DNA of 64,000 bases from Bacteroidales bacterium. Its GTDB lineage: Bacteria; Bacteroidota; Bacteroidia; Bacteroidales; P3. The stretch is from positions 1 to 64,000 of the forward strand of contig JAISIA010000056.1 in the NCBI GenBank assembly GCA_031262295.1, written 5' to 3'. The notes under the pieces were generated by a model. That model was not told the origin of the DNA. It made no database searches and saw only the letters and a list, made by a program, of their open reading frames with translations. The first letter of the stretch is position 1. Each line of letters begins with the position of its first letter. A program made the position numbers and the translations under genes. Below are positions 52,948 through 60,830 of this stretch, piece by piece.

Positions 52948-53716
52948 AACCTTTGGTTTAATCGGAAAAAACCTTCAACATTCCTTTTCTAAGGACTACT
53001 TTTCTAAATTCTTTATTAGAGAAAATATAAGCAATTGTTTGTACGAAAATATAAATATAACCAATTTAGAATCCTTTATTGAGGATATAAAAAACAAAAA
53101 GACAAAAAATCCCCTACTCAATAACCTTTGCGGCTTTAATGTAACAATGCCATATAAGGAAGAAATTATAAAATACTTAGATACTTTGGATGAAGCATCT
53201 CAAAAAATAAAGGCAGTAAATGTTGTTAGAGTTGAAAGAAATAAAGGATATATAGTATTGAAAGGATATAATAGCGATTGCTATGGTTTTGAAAAAAGTT
53301 TAAAAGAAAATCTTTCTTCCCTATCTTGTAATGCTATTATATTAGGAAGTGGAGGAGCACAAAAGGCTGTAAGTTTTGTTTTAGATAAACTTCATTTCCC
53401 CTACCTTATTGTTTCAAGAGAAAAAAGGGAAAAAGGAAAAATAATTTCATATAGTGAGTTAAGTTTAGATGTAATAAGGAATCATAACCTAATTATCAAT
53501 ACCACCCCCTTGGGAATGCAATCCTCAATTGATAGAATGCCAAATATAAATACAGACTTCTTAGACGAAAGACATATTGTTTTTGATTTGATATATAATC
53601 CTCAAAAAACCCTTTTGCTAAAAGAGGCAGAAAAAAGAAGAAGTAAAATAATTAATGGCTATGATATGCTAATATATCAGGCTCAAAAGTCATGGGAAAT
53701 ATTTAATGCCAAATAA
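52937..53716 (+). CDS. aroE: Shikimate dehydrogenase
   Basis: A 259-residue enzyme that reduces 3-dehydroshikimate to shikimate with NADPH in aromatic amino acid synthesis. The substrate domain begins FGLIGKNLQHSFSKDYF and has GFNVTMPYKEEIIKYLD with the catalytic Lys; YNSDCYGF follows. The NADP domain has ILGSGGAQKAV and the end IINGYDMLIYQAQKSWEIF is typical. Start and stop overlap the neighbours by 11 bases each. Confidence 0.94.
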   Translation: MPNKTFGLIGKNLQHSFSKDYFSKFFIRENISNCLYENINITNLESFIEDIKNKKTKNPLLNNLCGFNVTMPYKEEIIKYLDTLDEASQKIKAVNVVRVERNKGYIVLKGYNSDCYGFEKSLKENLSSLSCNAIILGSGGAQKAVSFVLDKLHFPYLIVSREKREKGKIISYSELSLDVIRNHNLIINTTPLGMQSSIDRMPNINTDFLDERHIVFDLIYNPQKTLLLKEAEKRRSKIINGYDMLIYQAQKSWEIFNAK

Positions 53717-54365
53717 TATATATACAATAATAATAATTGCCTTAGTGATATTAATAATAAGGACAAGGAAATTAGGGATAGTTTTTCGTTCAATAAACAC
53801 CCTAATACATGAGTTCTCTCATGCCATTATTGCAATACTAACAGGAGGTAGCGTTTTAAATATTAAGTTAAATGAAAACGCATCGGGTGAATGCGTTAGC
53901 AAAAGTAAAACAAAGACAAAGCAGTTTTTTGTATCCCTTGCAGGCTATCCTCTTAGTGCATTATTTAGTTACTTCCTCTTCTATTCAATTGGAAAAGGCT
54001 GGCAAGAGTATATATTCTATTTTTTTATAGTTATATCCATAGTTACTCTTATATTTTGGATTCGTAATACTTATGGCACAATATGGATACTTTGTTTTTT
54101 GGTATTAAATCTTTGTATTGTTTTTATTCCATCATTTATAAATATTATAGGAAACTATGTCCTAATCCTATTTGGAGTTATTATTGCAATAGATAATCTT
54201 TTGGGTTGTTTTACTCTATTATATATTTCTATAACAAATCATAAAAAGGCAGGGGATGCAACAAATTTAAGAAAGCTAACACATATTCCTGCATTTTTTT
54301 GGGCACTTTTCTTTACTCTTTTCTCACTATACCTTATATACCTCTCCTATTTTATACTCTTTTAG
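53706..54365 (+). CDS. M50B-like membrane metalloprotease
   Basis: A 219-residue integral membrane protein with about six spans. The zinc motif HEFSH (residues 35-39) lies in the first half within NTLIHEFSHAIIAILTGG, followed by SLAGYPLSALFSYFLF, matching the M50B-like family of intramembrane proteases. The second ligand motif is weaker (IAIDNLLGC), so catalytic competence is not certain. It overlaps the aroE stop by 11 bases and ends the operon; after it only AT-rich DNA is seen before the convergent small gene at 54454. Confidence 0.82.
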   Translation: MPNNIYTIIIIALVILIIRTRKLGIVFRSINTLIHEFSHAIIAILTGGSVLNIKLNENASGECVSKSKTKTKQFFVSLAGYPLSALFSYFLFYSIGKGWQEYIFYFFIVISIVTLIFWIRNTYGTIWILCFLVLNLCIVFIPSFINIIGNYVLILFGVIIAIDNLLGCFTLLYISITNHKKAGDATNLRKLTHIPAFFWALFFTLFSLYLIYLSYFILF

Positions 54366-54453
54366 TTGAATATCCTCTTTTCAATTAAAGAAAAAAAGGA
54401 ATACTTTTTTAATAAATATTCCCCCCATTATTTTTTCTCTAAATGGATAATCT

Positions 54454-54693
54454 TTACCTATAAGTACAATTTAATGAAAGAGTTCCTACAATTCCACGAT
54501 CATAATCATAATAATCATAATCATCTTGATAAACAGGAATATCATCCCAAGATATTGCATTACAATCGCCCCTAAAATCCCTAATATAAACTCTTAAATC
54601 CTTACCCATGATACATTCACAATCAGATTCCAATTCACAAGAAGTGAAACATAAGGCAGTAAATACTCCTAAAAAAAGTAAAATTTTTCTCAT
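54454..54693 (-). CDS. Small lipoprotein
   Basis: A 79-residue protein. The signal sequence ends ALCFTSC with the lipobox Cys at position 19, so it is a lipoprotein. The mature 60 residues hold two more Cys (ESDCECIMG), another near NAISWDD and one near the end, and an Asp/Tyr run (DDYDYYDYDRG) encoded by repeated AT-rich triplets. The function is unknown. It has a minus-strand -7 box at 54795-54802, about 100 bases upstream. Confidence 0.7.
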   Translation of the reverse strand: MRKILLFLGVFTALCFTSCELESDCECIMGKDLRVYIRDFRGDCNAISWDDIPVYQDDYDYYDYDRGIVGTLSLNCTYR

Positions 54694-54794
54694 AAATTTA
54701 TTTTTTTATTAAGTTTTACAACTTTTAATGGCTATTTTTTAACATATTTTTTAAATACAAAGCCACAAAAGTTATTTTATTTCCAATTAAAGTG

Positions 54795-54802
54795 CAAATA
54801 TA
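54795..54802 (-). promoter_or_regulatory. -7 box for the small lipoprotein gene
   Basis: Minus-strand TATATTTG, about 100 bases before the ATG at 54693, just outside the repeat element that starts at 54823. Confidence 0.45.
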
Positions 54803-54822
54803 CAAATTTAAAAACAATAAAT

Positions 54823-55212
54823 GTCGGCAACCGACCTTTATTTGACCACCTTCGTGGCTTTTATTCGTCCTTGCGGGTCGGCAACCGACTTTTAATAAGT
54901 TTGGTTTTATATTTATAAGTTTATAAATCAATAAAAATAAAACGAAGATTAAAAAAATTAAAACAGCGTTTTATAAAATTATTTCTTCGTTTTAGTAAAT
55001 TATTTCTTCGTTTTAATAAATTATTTCTTCGTTTTAATAAATTATTTCTTCGTTTTAATAAATTATTTCTTCGTTTTAATAAATTATTTCTTCGTTTTAG
55101 TAAATTAAAACAGCGTTTTAGTAAAATAAAATAGTGATTTATAAAATAAAATAGTGATTTATAAAATTGCTTATCCGACTTCCGTTAGGAAAAATAAAGG
55201 TCGGTTGCCGAC
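54823..55212. repeat. 390-bp composite element with inverted ends
   Basis: Left end: GTCGGCAACCGACCTTTA at 54823 and a second GTCGGCAACCGAC near 54878, with an AT arm. Middle: six units with CTTCGTTTTA(A/G)TAAATT at strict 21-base spacing (54981-55107), flanked by AAAACAGCGTTTTA words. Right end: the mirror CTTCCGTTAGGAAAAATAAA at 55179 and GGTCGGTTGCCGAC to 55212, seven bases past the Gpx stop. It is the most complete copy in the window. Confidence 0.9.
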
Positions 55213-55218
55213 AAAATC

Positions 55219-55758
55219 TTATAAAATTGCCTCTATATCCTTAATTAATTTTTCTGGTTTATAGGCTGGGGAATATCTTTCAATAACTTTACCATTTCTA
55301 TCTATTAAGAACTTACCGAAATTCCATTTTATATCGCCCTCTTTCTTATCTTTTACTAATTTACTTACGGTTTTCTCAAATATTTTTGCTTTAATTCCTC
55401 CCTTATCTAAGGGTTTTTCTTTCTTTAACCAAGCAAAAAGAGGGTGCGTATCCTCACCATTTACATCTATTTTTCCAAAGCGAGGAAATGTTGTATTGTA
55501 TTTTAGGGTACAAAACTCTGAAATCTCTTCAATAGTTCCTGGTGCTTGTTCCAAGAATTGATTACAAGGAAAATCTAAAACGAAGAAACCTCTATCCTTA
55601 TACTTTTCATACAATGCCTCTAATGCTTCATATTGGGGAGTTAATCCGCATTTTGTTGCAGTATTTACAATTAATAGTACCTTATCTTTATAAATAGATA
55701 GGTTTGTTATTTCATTTTTGTCGTTTTTTACCTCAAAATCATAAATTGTATTTTCCAT
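55219..55758 (-). CDS. Glutathione peroxidase-family peroxidase
   Basis: A 179-residue thiol peroxidase that reduces hydroperoxides, in bacteria usually with thioredoxin. The Cys form of the active site is clear: VNTATKCGLTPQY (Cys37), with the Gln in DFPCNQF and the Trp in IKWNFGKF completing the catalytic triad. Length is usual. No signal peptide, so cytoplasmic. A minus-strand TATCTTTG (55797-55790) lies upstream, and a repeat element begins seven bases beyond its stop. Confidence 0.93.
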   Translation of the reverse strand: MENTIYDFEVKNDKNEITNLSIYKDKVLLIVNTATKCGLTPQYEALEALYEKYKDRGFFVLDFPCNQFLEQAPGTIEEISEFCTLKYNTTFPRFGKIDVNGEDTHPLFAWLKKEKPLDKGGIKAKIFEKTVSKLVKDKKEGDIKWNFGKFLIDRNGKVIERYSPAYKPEKLIKDIEAIL

Positions 55759-55789
55759 AATAATGTTATTTAATAGTAAGAATACAACG

Positions 55790-55797
55790 CAAAGATA
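55790..55797 (-). promoter_or_regulatory. -7 box for the Gpx gene
   Basis: Minus-strand TATCTTTG, 32 bases before the ATG at 55758. Confidence 0.5.
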
Positions 55798-55806
55798 GTA
55801 AAAATA

Positions 55807-55837
55807 TTTGTATTTTTAGAAAAAATATTTATCTTTG
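55807..55837 (+). promoter_or_regulatory. Consensus promoter of the lipoprotein triplet
   Basis: TTTG (55807-55810), a 19-base spacer and TATCTTTG (55830-55837), 28 bases before the ATG at 55866: the best match to the Bacteroidota consensus in the window. Confidence 0.7.
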
Positions 55838-55865
55838 CCCCATTATTAACTTAAAAAATATTTTT

Positions 55866-56519
55866 ATGAACCTAAAAAGAATTTTATTTACAGCATTTAT
55901 TTGCTTATCTTTCGCTTTTGTTTCTTGCAGTAGCGATGATGAAAATGGCATGGAAATTTTAGGAGTAAATGATCCAAGCTCTTCCAATCCTTCAAATCCT
56001 TCACAAGCAATAAATATTTCTTTTGAAGATTTAATGAGTATGATGGATAACCCTATTGATTCAGCAGATGCATTCTTGCAAAGTAAGGGATTTACTGTTG
56101 TAGATACAACAGAAATTTTTGCTTCTTCAAAATTTTATGTTTCTACTTCTTTACCATTACATTCAGTTTGGATAGTAGGTTCTTCTGTTGTAGATAATGT
56201 AAATATGCAAGTAGTAGATTTTTCAGGCAATATACCATTCAATTTATTAAAGAACTATCTTAATGCCTCTTCTAATTATTCTATAATGTATTTTAATTCA
56301 AGCGTAAATACTGAAACTGAATTCTATTCTCATAGTGAGTTATACTCTTACTTAACAACTACTCCTGCCACTAATATTCATTCCGTAAATGTCAGTTATG
56401 ATATAAGTCCTCTCAATACATCAAGCGAAAATTTTGATACAAGAGACTTAACTTTTGGTTATGGAAATGCTGGATTTGGTGCAACATTTGTATGCTCTAT
56501 TGAAAATGAAAACAAATAA
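55866..56519 (+). CDS. Lipoprotein, first of three paralogues
   Basis: A 217-residue lipoprotein: signal sequence ending SFAFVSC with lipobox Cys21, a Ser/Asn/Pro linker (SSSNPSNPSQ), then a folded domain with SFEDLMSMMDNPIDSADAFL, SSKFYVSTSLPLHSVWIV and FNLLKNYLNASSNY. The second gene (56532) shares the whole plan: lipobox, NPSNPSKA linker, SFDEVINLMDKNIDSVDLFL, SSRVYASSSLPLYTITIV, LKLYKEYLNASTNY. The family is not one I recognise. It has a strong consensus promoter, so it is likely well expressed. Confidence 0.85.
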   Translation: MNLKRILFTAFICLSFAFVSCSSDDENGMEILGVNDPSSSNPSNPSQAINISFEDLMSMMDNPIDSADAFLQSKGFTVVDTTEIFASSKFYVSTSLPLHSVWIVGSSVVDNVNMQVVDFSGNIPFNLLKNYLNASSNYSIMYFNSSVNTETEFYSHSELYSYLTTTPATNIHSVNVSYDISPLNTSSENFDTRDLTFGYGNAGFGATFVCSIENENK

Positions 56520-56531
56520 AAACTATACAAA

Positions 56532-57149
56532 ATGAAAACAAAAAGATTATTGATTCTAACTTTTATTTTACCTTTACTATTTATTTATTCTTGTAAAGAT
56601 GATAGTAATGATAATATTATTAAACCAAATCCTTCAAATCCTTCAAAGGCAATTAGTCTTTCATTTGATGAAGTTATAAATTTGATGGATAAGAATATTG
56701 ATTCTGTGGATTTATTTTTAAAAGATAAGGGATTATTTTTTATTGATTCTATCACTAATATTGATTCTTCAAGAGTTTATGCCTCTTCTTCCCTACCTTT
56801 ATATACAATTACAATAGTTGGTTCTATGGTTAATACTATACATATCCAAATAAATGAAATTTCAGGCGATACACCCCTTAAACTATATAAGGAATATTTA
56901 AATGCCTCTACAAATTACACTATTGACAATTTTGTAGGCAGTATAAGCATTAATGATTTTACGGACTATGCCTCCTTCTATTCTTTCTTAAATAACCCAG
57001 AAAATATTATCAATAGTTCAATAGCCTCTTATGATATTACTCCTACCAATGAACAATATGGAGGAGAATATACCAAAAGTTTATATTTTACTTTTGAAAA
57101 AGCTCAAGCAGGTTCTTCAAAAGCAGAATTTGCTTTTAGCAATTTTTAA
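56532..57149 (+). CDS. Lipoprotein, second of three paralogues
   Basis: A 205-residue lipoprotein with lipobox Cys21 (LLFIYSC) and the same linker and domain plan as the gene before it, from which it is separated by 12 bases. Identity along the domain is moderate by eye, so the duplication is not recent. Residues KDDSNDN follow the Cys, an Asp-rich start like that of the first paralogue (SSDDEN); in Bacteroidota such acidic residues can mark surface-exposed lipoproteins, which is inference here. Function unknown. Confidence 0.83.
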   Translation: MKTKRLLILTFILPLLFIYSCKDDSNDNIIKPNPSNPSKAISLSFDEVINLMDKNIDSVDLFLKDKGLFFIDSITNIDSSRVYASSSLPLYTITIVGSMVNTIHIQINEISGDTPLKLYKEYLNASTNYTIDNFVGSISINDFTDYASFYSFLNNPENIINSSIASYDITPTNEQYGGEYTKSLYFTFEKAQAGSSKAEFAFSNF

Positions 57150-57201
57150 AACAAAAGAAAAAATAGCAACTATATGACTTAATAATTAAAATTTATATAC
57201 T

Positions 57202-57885
57202 ATGAAAACTACACAACGATTAGCTTTAATCTTAATTTTACCTTTATTATTTTTTGCTTGCAATAGCTATGATGAGTTAGAAGAATATAAAGATCCTGTT
57301 GATCATCCTCTACCAACAAACTTCTCCTTAGATAAAATGGTAAATATTATGGGTAAATCCTTAACAGAGGCAAATACTATTTTAATTAATGAAGGATTTA
57401 AATATAGTTATCAAAATACAGATGGAAGTAATACAACAATTCATTATGATTTTGCAGGCAATCCTATTTTATATATAGCATCTACTGATTCCATTGTTGT
57501 AAAGGTATCCCTAATTACTGAGCAACCAAGTAGCGATAAGCTTTTCCCTTTGTTTAAAATCTTTGCAGGACAAATGGGAAACTATCCTCCAACTGATTAT
57601 TTCTATGCTGGCTCTTGGGCTAATATAGGGTATGGACGAGGTCCTGCTGGTCTAAGATTATCATACGAAGAATATGTTGAATATTTAAATACATATAGAG
57701 AAGATATTGGTTGTATGTATGAAACACCTTCGCAAGTGGTATTAGATAATAAAGAAATGAATTTATTGTTTTATCAACTTCTACGAAAAGAATCAAACTA
57801 TTATTCTGTATTACCACATTACTATTATATGGCAATGCAGGTGTATTTTATTGAAAGAGGTAGCCAACATTTTCTTCACTATTAA
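57202..57885 (+). CDS. Lipoprotein, third and divergent paralogue
   Basis: A 227-residue lipoprotein with lipobox Cys20 (LLFFAC) and a related start (KTTQRLALILILPLL, compare KTKRLLILTFILPLL). The domain shares FSLDKMVNIMGKSLTEANTILINEG with the LMD/IDSxD pattern of the other two, but the second half differs (WANIGYGRGPAGLRLSYEEY, then a Tyr-rich end). It starts 52 bases after the second gene, so may share the transcript. Its stop overlaps the convergent trkH gene by four bases. Confidence 0.8.
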   Translation: MKTTQRLALILILPLLFFACNSYDELEEYKDPVDHPLPTNFSLDKMVNIMGKSLTEANTILINEGFKYSYQNTDGSNTTIHYDFAGNPILYIASTDSIVVKVSLITEQPSSDKLFPLFKIFAGQMGNYPPTDYFYAGSWANIGYGRGPAGLRLSYEEYVEYLNTYREDIGCMYETPSQVVLDNKEMNLLFYQLLRKESNYYSVLPHYYYMAMQVYFIERGSQHFLHY

Positions 57886-59348
57886 CTTCTTCTCCAAATT
57901 GTTTTTGAAAATATAGCTAATAGGGAATAGATTTCTAATCTTCCAACTATCATTAGAAGTATTATTGTTGTCTTAGCACCAAAAGACATAGAGGCATATT
58001 GTTCTTCTGGTTCTAAATAGGGAATAAAAGAACCTGTATTGCTAATATTGGCTGCTGAAATTGATATTGCATCAAAGAAATTACTTCCAAAAAGAGTTAG
58101 TAAAAAAGCTCCTACTACAAATATTATCAGATATAGAAAAAAGAATCCAAAGACTATACCTATTGCATCATCAACTAATACATTTTTATTATATCTTATA
58201 GGTATTACTGCACGAGGATGAAATATTCTTTTAAAGGAATTATTGAAATATTTGAATAATATAATCACACGAACTATCTTTAATCCTGTTGAAGAAGAGC
58301 CACTACATCCTCCAATAAACATAAGAACAATCATAATAAATATAATTATCTGACTTATATCCTTAATTTGTGGAAGAAAATATCCTGTTGTAGTAACAAT
58401 AGATGTAATATTAAATATTGCAATCCTCACACTTTCCATTATGGAATATTGTTTAGAAAAATGCAAGGCAACAAATAATCCAACAGATGCAAACAATATG
58501 ATAAGGAAATAGTATTTTGTTTGTTCGTCCTCAAAGAGTTTTCTCCACTTTCCCTTATAAGCCCAATATAATAGGGCGTAACTAAGCCCCGAAAGTATCA
58601 TTATAAGGGTAATGACATATTGACTATATGCAGAAAAAGAAGATAATCCTGCATTATTTGCAGTAAATCCTCCTGTGGAAACAGTAGAAAAACTATATAA
58701 TATAGAAGAAAAAACATTCATATCCCCAAAACTTAGGAGCAATATGCTTAAAAGAGTTATAAATATATATATGTATAGTATTCTATAAACAGTATCCTTA
58801 ATGTGAGGTTGAATTTTTTCCTTATCAATTGAAGTAAATTCTGCATTAAAAAGATAATTTGACCCATTATGAAAGTTTCTTATTAGAAGGATAACAAAAA
58901 GAATTATTCCCAATCCTCCTATCCATTGAGTAATTCCTCTCCATAATAGAAGGCTTTTATCCAAAGAATCTATGTCATTTATTATTGTTGAACCTGTTGT
59001 TGTAAATCCAGAAAAGGATTCAAAGAGGGCATCAATTATAAAAGGGAATACATTTTGAGAAAACATATAAGGAGTTGCTCCAAAAATTGGAATAATAATC
59101 CAAAGAAAGCCAACGAAAAGTTTCCCATCTTTTTTTGTTAGAACTCTTGGATAATTCCTATTAAAGAATATTAAAGGCAGAGATATAATTCCAATTATTA
59201 ATAAACTTATAAGAAAAGGTAGTTTTGCCTTTTCATCTTCAATTATTGCTAAGACAAAACAAGGTATCATTACAATACCAATAAAGAGTAGGGTTAATCC
59301 TAAGGTATATTTAAAAAATTTGAAGTTGAAATTATTTATCAAGTTCAT
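57882..59348 (-). CDS. trkH: Potassium uptake protein TrkH
   Basis: A 488-residue membrane subunit of a Trk/Ktr-type K+ importer. Four pore repeats are visible, with filter-like segments FSGFTTTGST, FSTVSTGGFTANN, ITSIVTTTGYF and AANISNTGSF, and the membrane helices between them. The gating loop region GGCSGSSSTGLKIVR is present. It follows the trkA gene after 14 bases, and the two form the complete transporter plus its nucleotide-binding regulator. Confidence 0.95.
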   Translation of the reverse strand: MNLINNFNFKFFKYTLGLTLLFIGIVMIPCFVLAIIEDEKAKLPFLISLLIIGIISLPLIFFNRNYPRVLTKKDGKLFVGFLWIIIPIFGATPYMFSQNVFPFIIDALFESFSGFTTTGSTIINDIDSLDKSLLLWRGITQWIGGLGIILFVILLIRNFHNGSNYLFNAEFTSIDKEKIQPHIKDTVYRILYIYIFITLLSILLLSFGDMNVFSSILYSFSTVSTGGFTANNAGLSSFSAYSQYVITLIMILSGLSYALLYWAYKGKWRKLFEDEQTKYYFLIILFASVGLFVALHFSKQYSIMESVRIAIFNITSIVTTTGYFLPQIKDISQIIIFIMIVLMFIGGCSGSSSTGLKIVRVIILFKYFNNSFKRIFHPRAVIPIRYNKNVLVDDAIGIVFGFFFLYLIIFVVGAFLLTLFGSNFFDAISISAANISNTGSFIPYLEPEEQYASMSFGAKTTIILLMIVGRLEIYSLLAIFSKTIWRRS

Positions 59349-59362
59349 CTTTATTTATAAAC

Positions 59363-60703
59363 TTAATTTAGTAGTTTCACCAACTTAGAAACGCTTTCTG
59401 GTTTAGTAAAAGCAACGACCTTATCATTAGCCTGCAAAAGTGTTGCACCATTTGCAATAATTGCAACATTATTTCTAATTACTCCACCAATATTTACTCC
59501 TTGTGGAAACTTAATATCCTTTAATTGTTTCTTTGTTATTGGAGAATTTTCCTTTACAATAAGCTCTAAGACTTCTGTATCTAAATTGGACAACCACTTA
59601 GAAGAGGTTATCTCATCTTCAAAAGTAAATTTTGTTATATAACTTGCAGTAATTAATTTCTTGTTTATGATAATATCTATTCCTATATCCTGAGAAATAT
59701 CTATGTAATTCACGTTTTCAACTAAGGCAATTGTCTTTCTTACTCCTTGACGATGGGCATAAAGACAAGACATAATGTTGGTTTCTGTTGAAGGTGTTAG
59801 GGCAATAAAAGCATCTGTCTTATCAATTGCCTCATCCTCTAAAAGGGAAATATCACTTCCATTCCCATTTATTATCATTACATCACTAAATTCATTGGCA
59901 AGACGATTACAACGCTCAATATCTTGTTCAATTATCTTTAATTCTATTTTGTCATGCAAACTCATAGCTGTTCTTCTTGCTATCCTGCCTCCTCCAACTA
60001 TCATTGCATTTTTTGTAACATAGTCTCCCTTGCCTCCAATTTCTTTTATCTTACCAACATCTTCTGGTTTTGCAATAAAATAAACAAGATCATTAAACAA
60101 GTATTTATCTTCTCCATTTGGTATTATCGTTGTTCCCTTACGAATAATACAAACAGTTCTTACACCAAAGTCTGGAAATTCTTTTGCAACTTCAATTAAG
60201 GTTTTATTAAGTATTAGAGCTTTTCTATCTATTCTTAACATATAAACACATAAAAGCCCATTTGAAAAATCAAATAGTTCAGTTGCGGTATTCTTAGTTA
60301 ATAATCGGGAAATTTCTTGTGCTGCTATCTTTTCTGGACAAACTAATTCATCAATACCCATTCCGCTAAACATCTTACGATTTGTATCATTTAGATACTC
60401 CTGAGTACTTACCCGAGCAATGGTTCTTTTTGCCCCAAGACGCTTACCTAACATGCAAGTGATAATGTTTATACTTTCTTCATGCAAAACAGAAATGAGT
60501 AAATCTGCTTTTTGTACGTTTGCCTGACGAAGAGTTTTCAGCGAGGTAGAATTGCCTGCTATTGTCAGTAGGTCACTTTCTGCTTCAAGCATTCTTAATA
60601 GTTCCGAATTAGGATCAACAACTGTTATATCGTGTTTAACCTTTGATAAAGCCCTTGCTAAATGAAAGCCAACTTCTCCGTCTCCAGCAATTACTATATT
60701 CAT
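59363..60703 (-). CDS. trkA: Trk system regulatory subunit TrkA
   Basis: A 446-residue cytoplasmic gating protein with two RCK units. The first begins NIVIAGDGEVGFHLARAL with VVDPNSELLRMLE; the second IVGGGRIARRTAMSL with KIIEQDIERCNRLA. Each has the Rossmann glycine motif for NAD(H)/ATP and is followed by a TrkA_C domain. It sits upstream of trkH on the same strand with its own minus-strand -7 box at 60749-60756. Confidence 0.95.
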   Translation of the reverse strand: MNIVIAGDGEVGFHLARALSKVKHDITVVDPNSELLRMLEAESDLLTIAGNSTSLKTLRQANVQKADLLISVLHEESINIITCMLGKRLGAKRTIARVSTQEYLNDTNRKMFSGMGIDELVCPEKIAAQEISRLLTKNTATELFDFSNGLLCVYMLRIDRKALILNKTLIEVAKEFPDFGVRTVCIIRKGTTIIPNGEDKYLFNDLVYFIAKPEDVGKIKEIGGKGDYVTKNAMIVGGGRIARRTAMSLHDKIELKIIEQDIERCNRLANEFSDVMIINGNGSDISLLEDEAIDKTDAFIALTPSTETNIMSCLYAHRQGVRKTIALVENVNYIDISQDIGIDIIINKKLITASYITKFTFEDEITSSKWLSNLDTEVLELIVKENSPITKKQLKDIKFPQGVNIGGVIRNNVAIIANGATLLQANDKVVAFTKPESVSKLVKLLN

Positions 60704-60748
60704 ATCTTTTTATTTTAATAAAAAAAAATAACTTATTTTTTTCACCGA

Positions 60749-60756
60749 CAAAAGTA
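60749..60756 (-). promoter_or_regulatory. -7 box for trkA-trkH
   Basis: Minus-strand TACTTTTG, 46 bases before the ATG at 60703, in the divergent spacer with kbl. Confidence 0.5.
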
Positions 60757-60766
60757 ATATATTTTT

Positions 60767-60774
60767 TAATTTTG
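60767..60774 (+). promoter_or_regulatory. -7 box for kbl-tdh
   Basis: TAATTTTG, 56 bases before the ATG at 60831, back to back with the trkA promoter. Confidence 0.5.
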
Positions 60775-60830
60775 CAGCTTGTAAATTAAGTTACAAAAGA
60801 ATTAAATAACCATTAAAACATAAAAATATT

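Noticed and set aside
54725-54931. 68-residue minus-strand open frame over the repeat element
   Set aside because: Most of its length is repeat sequence with no start signal.
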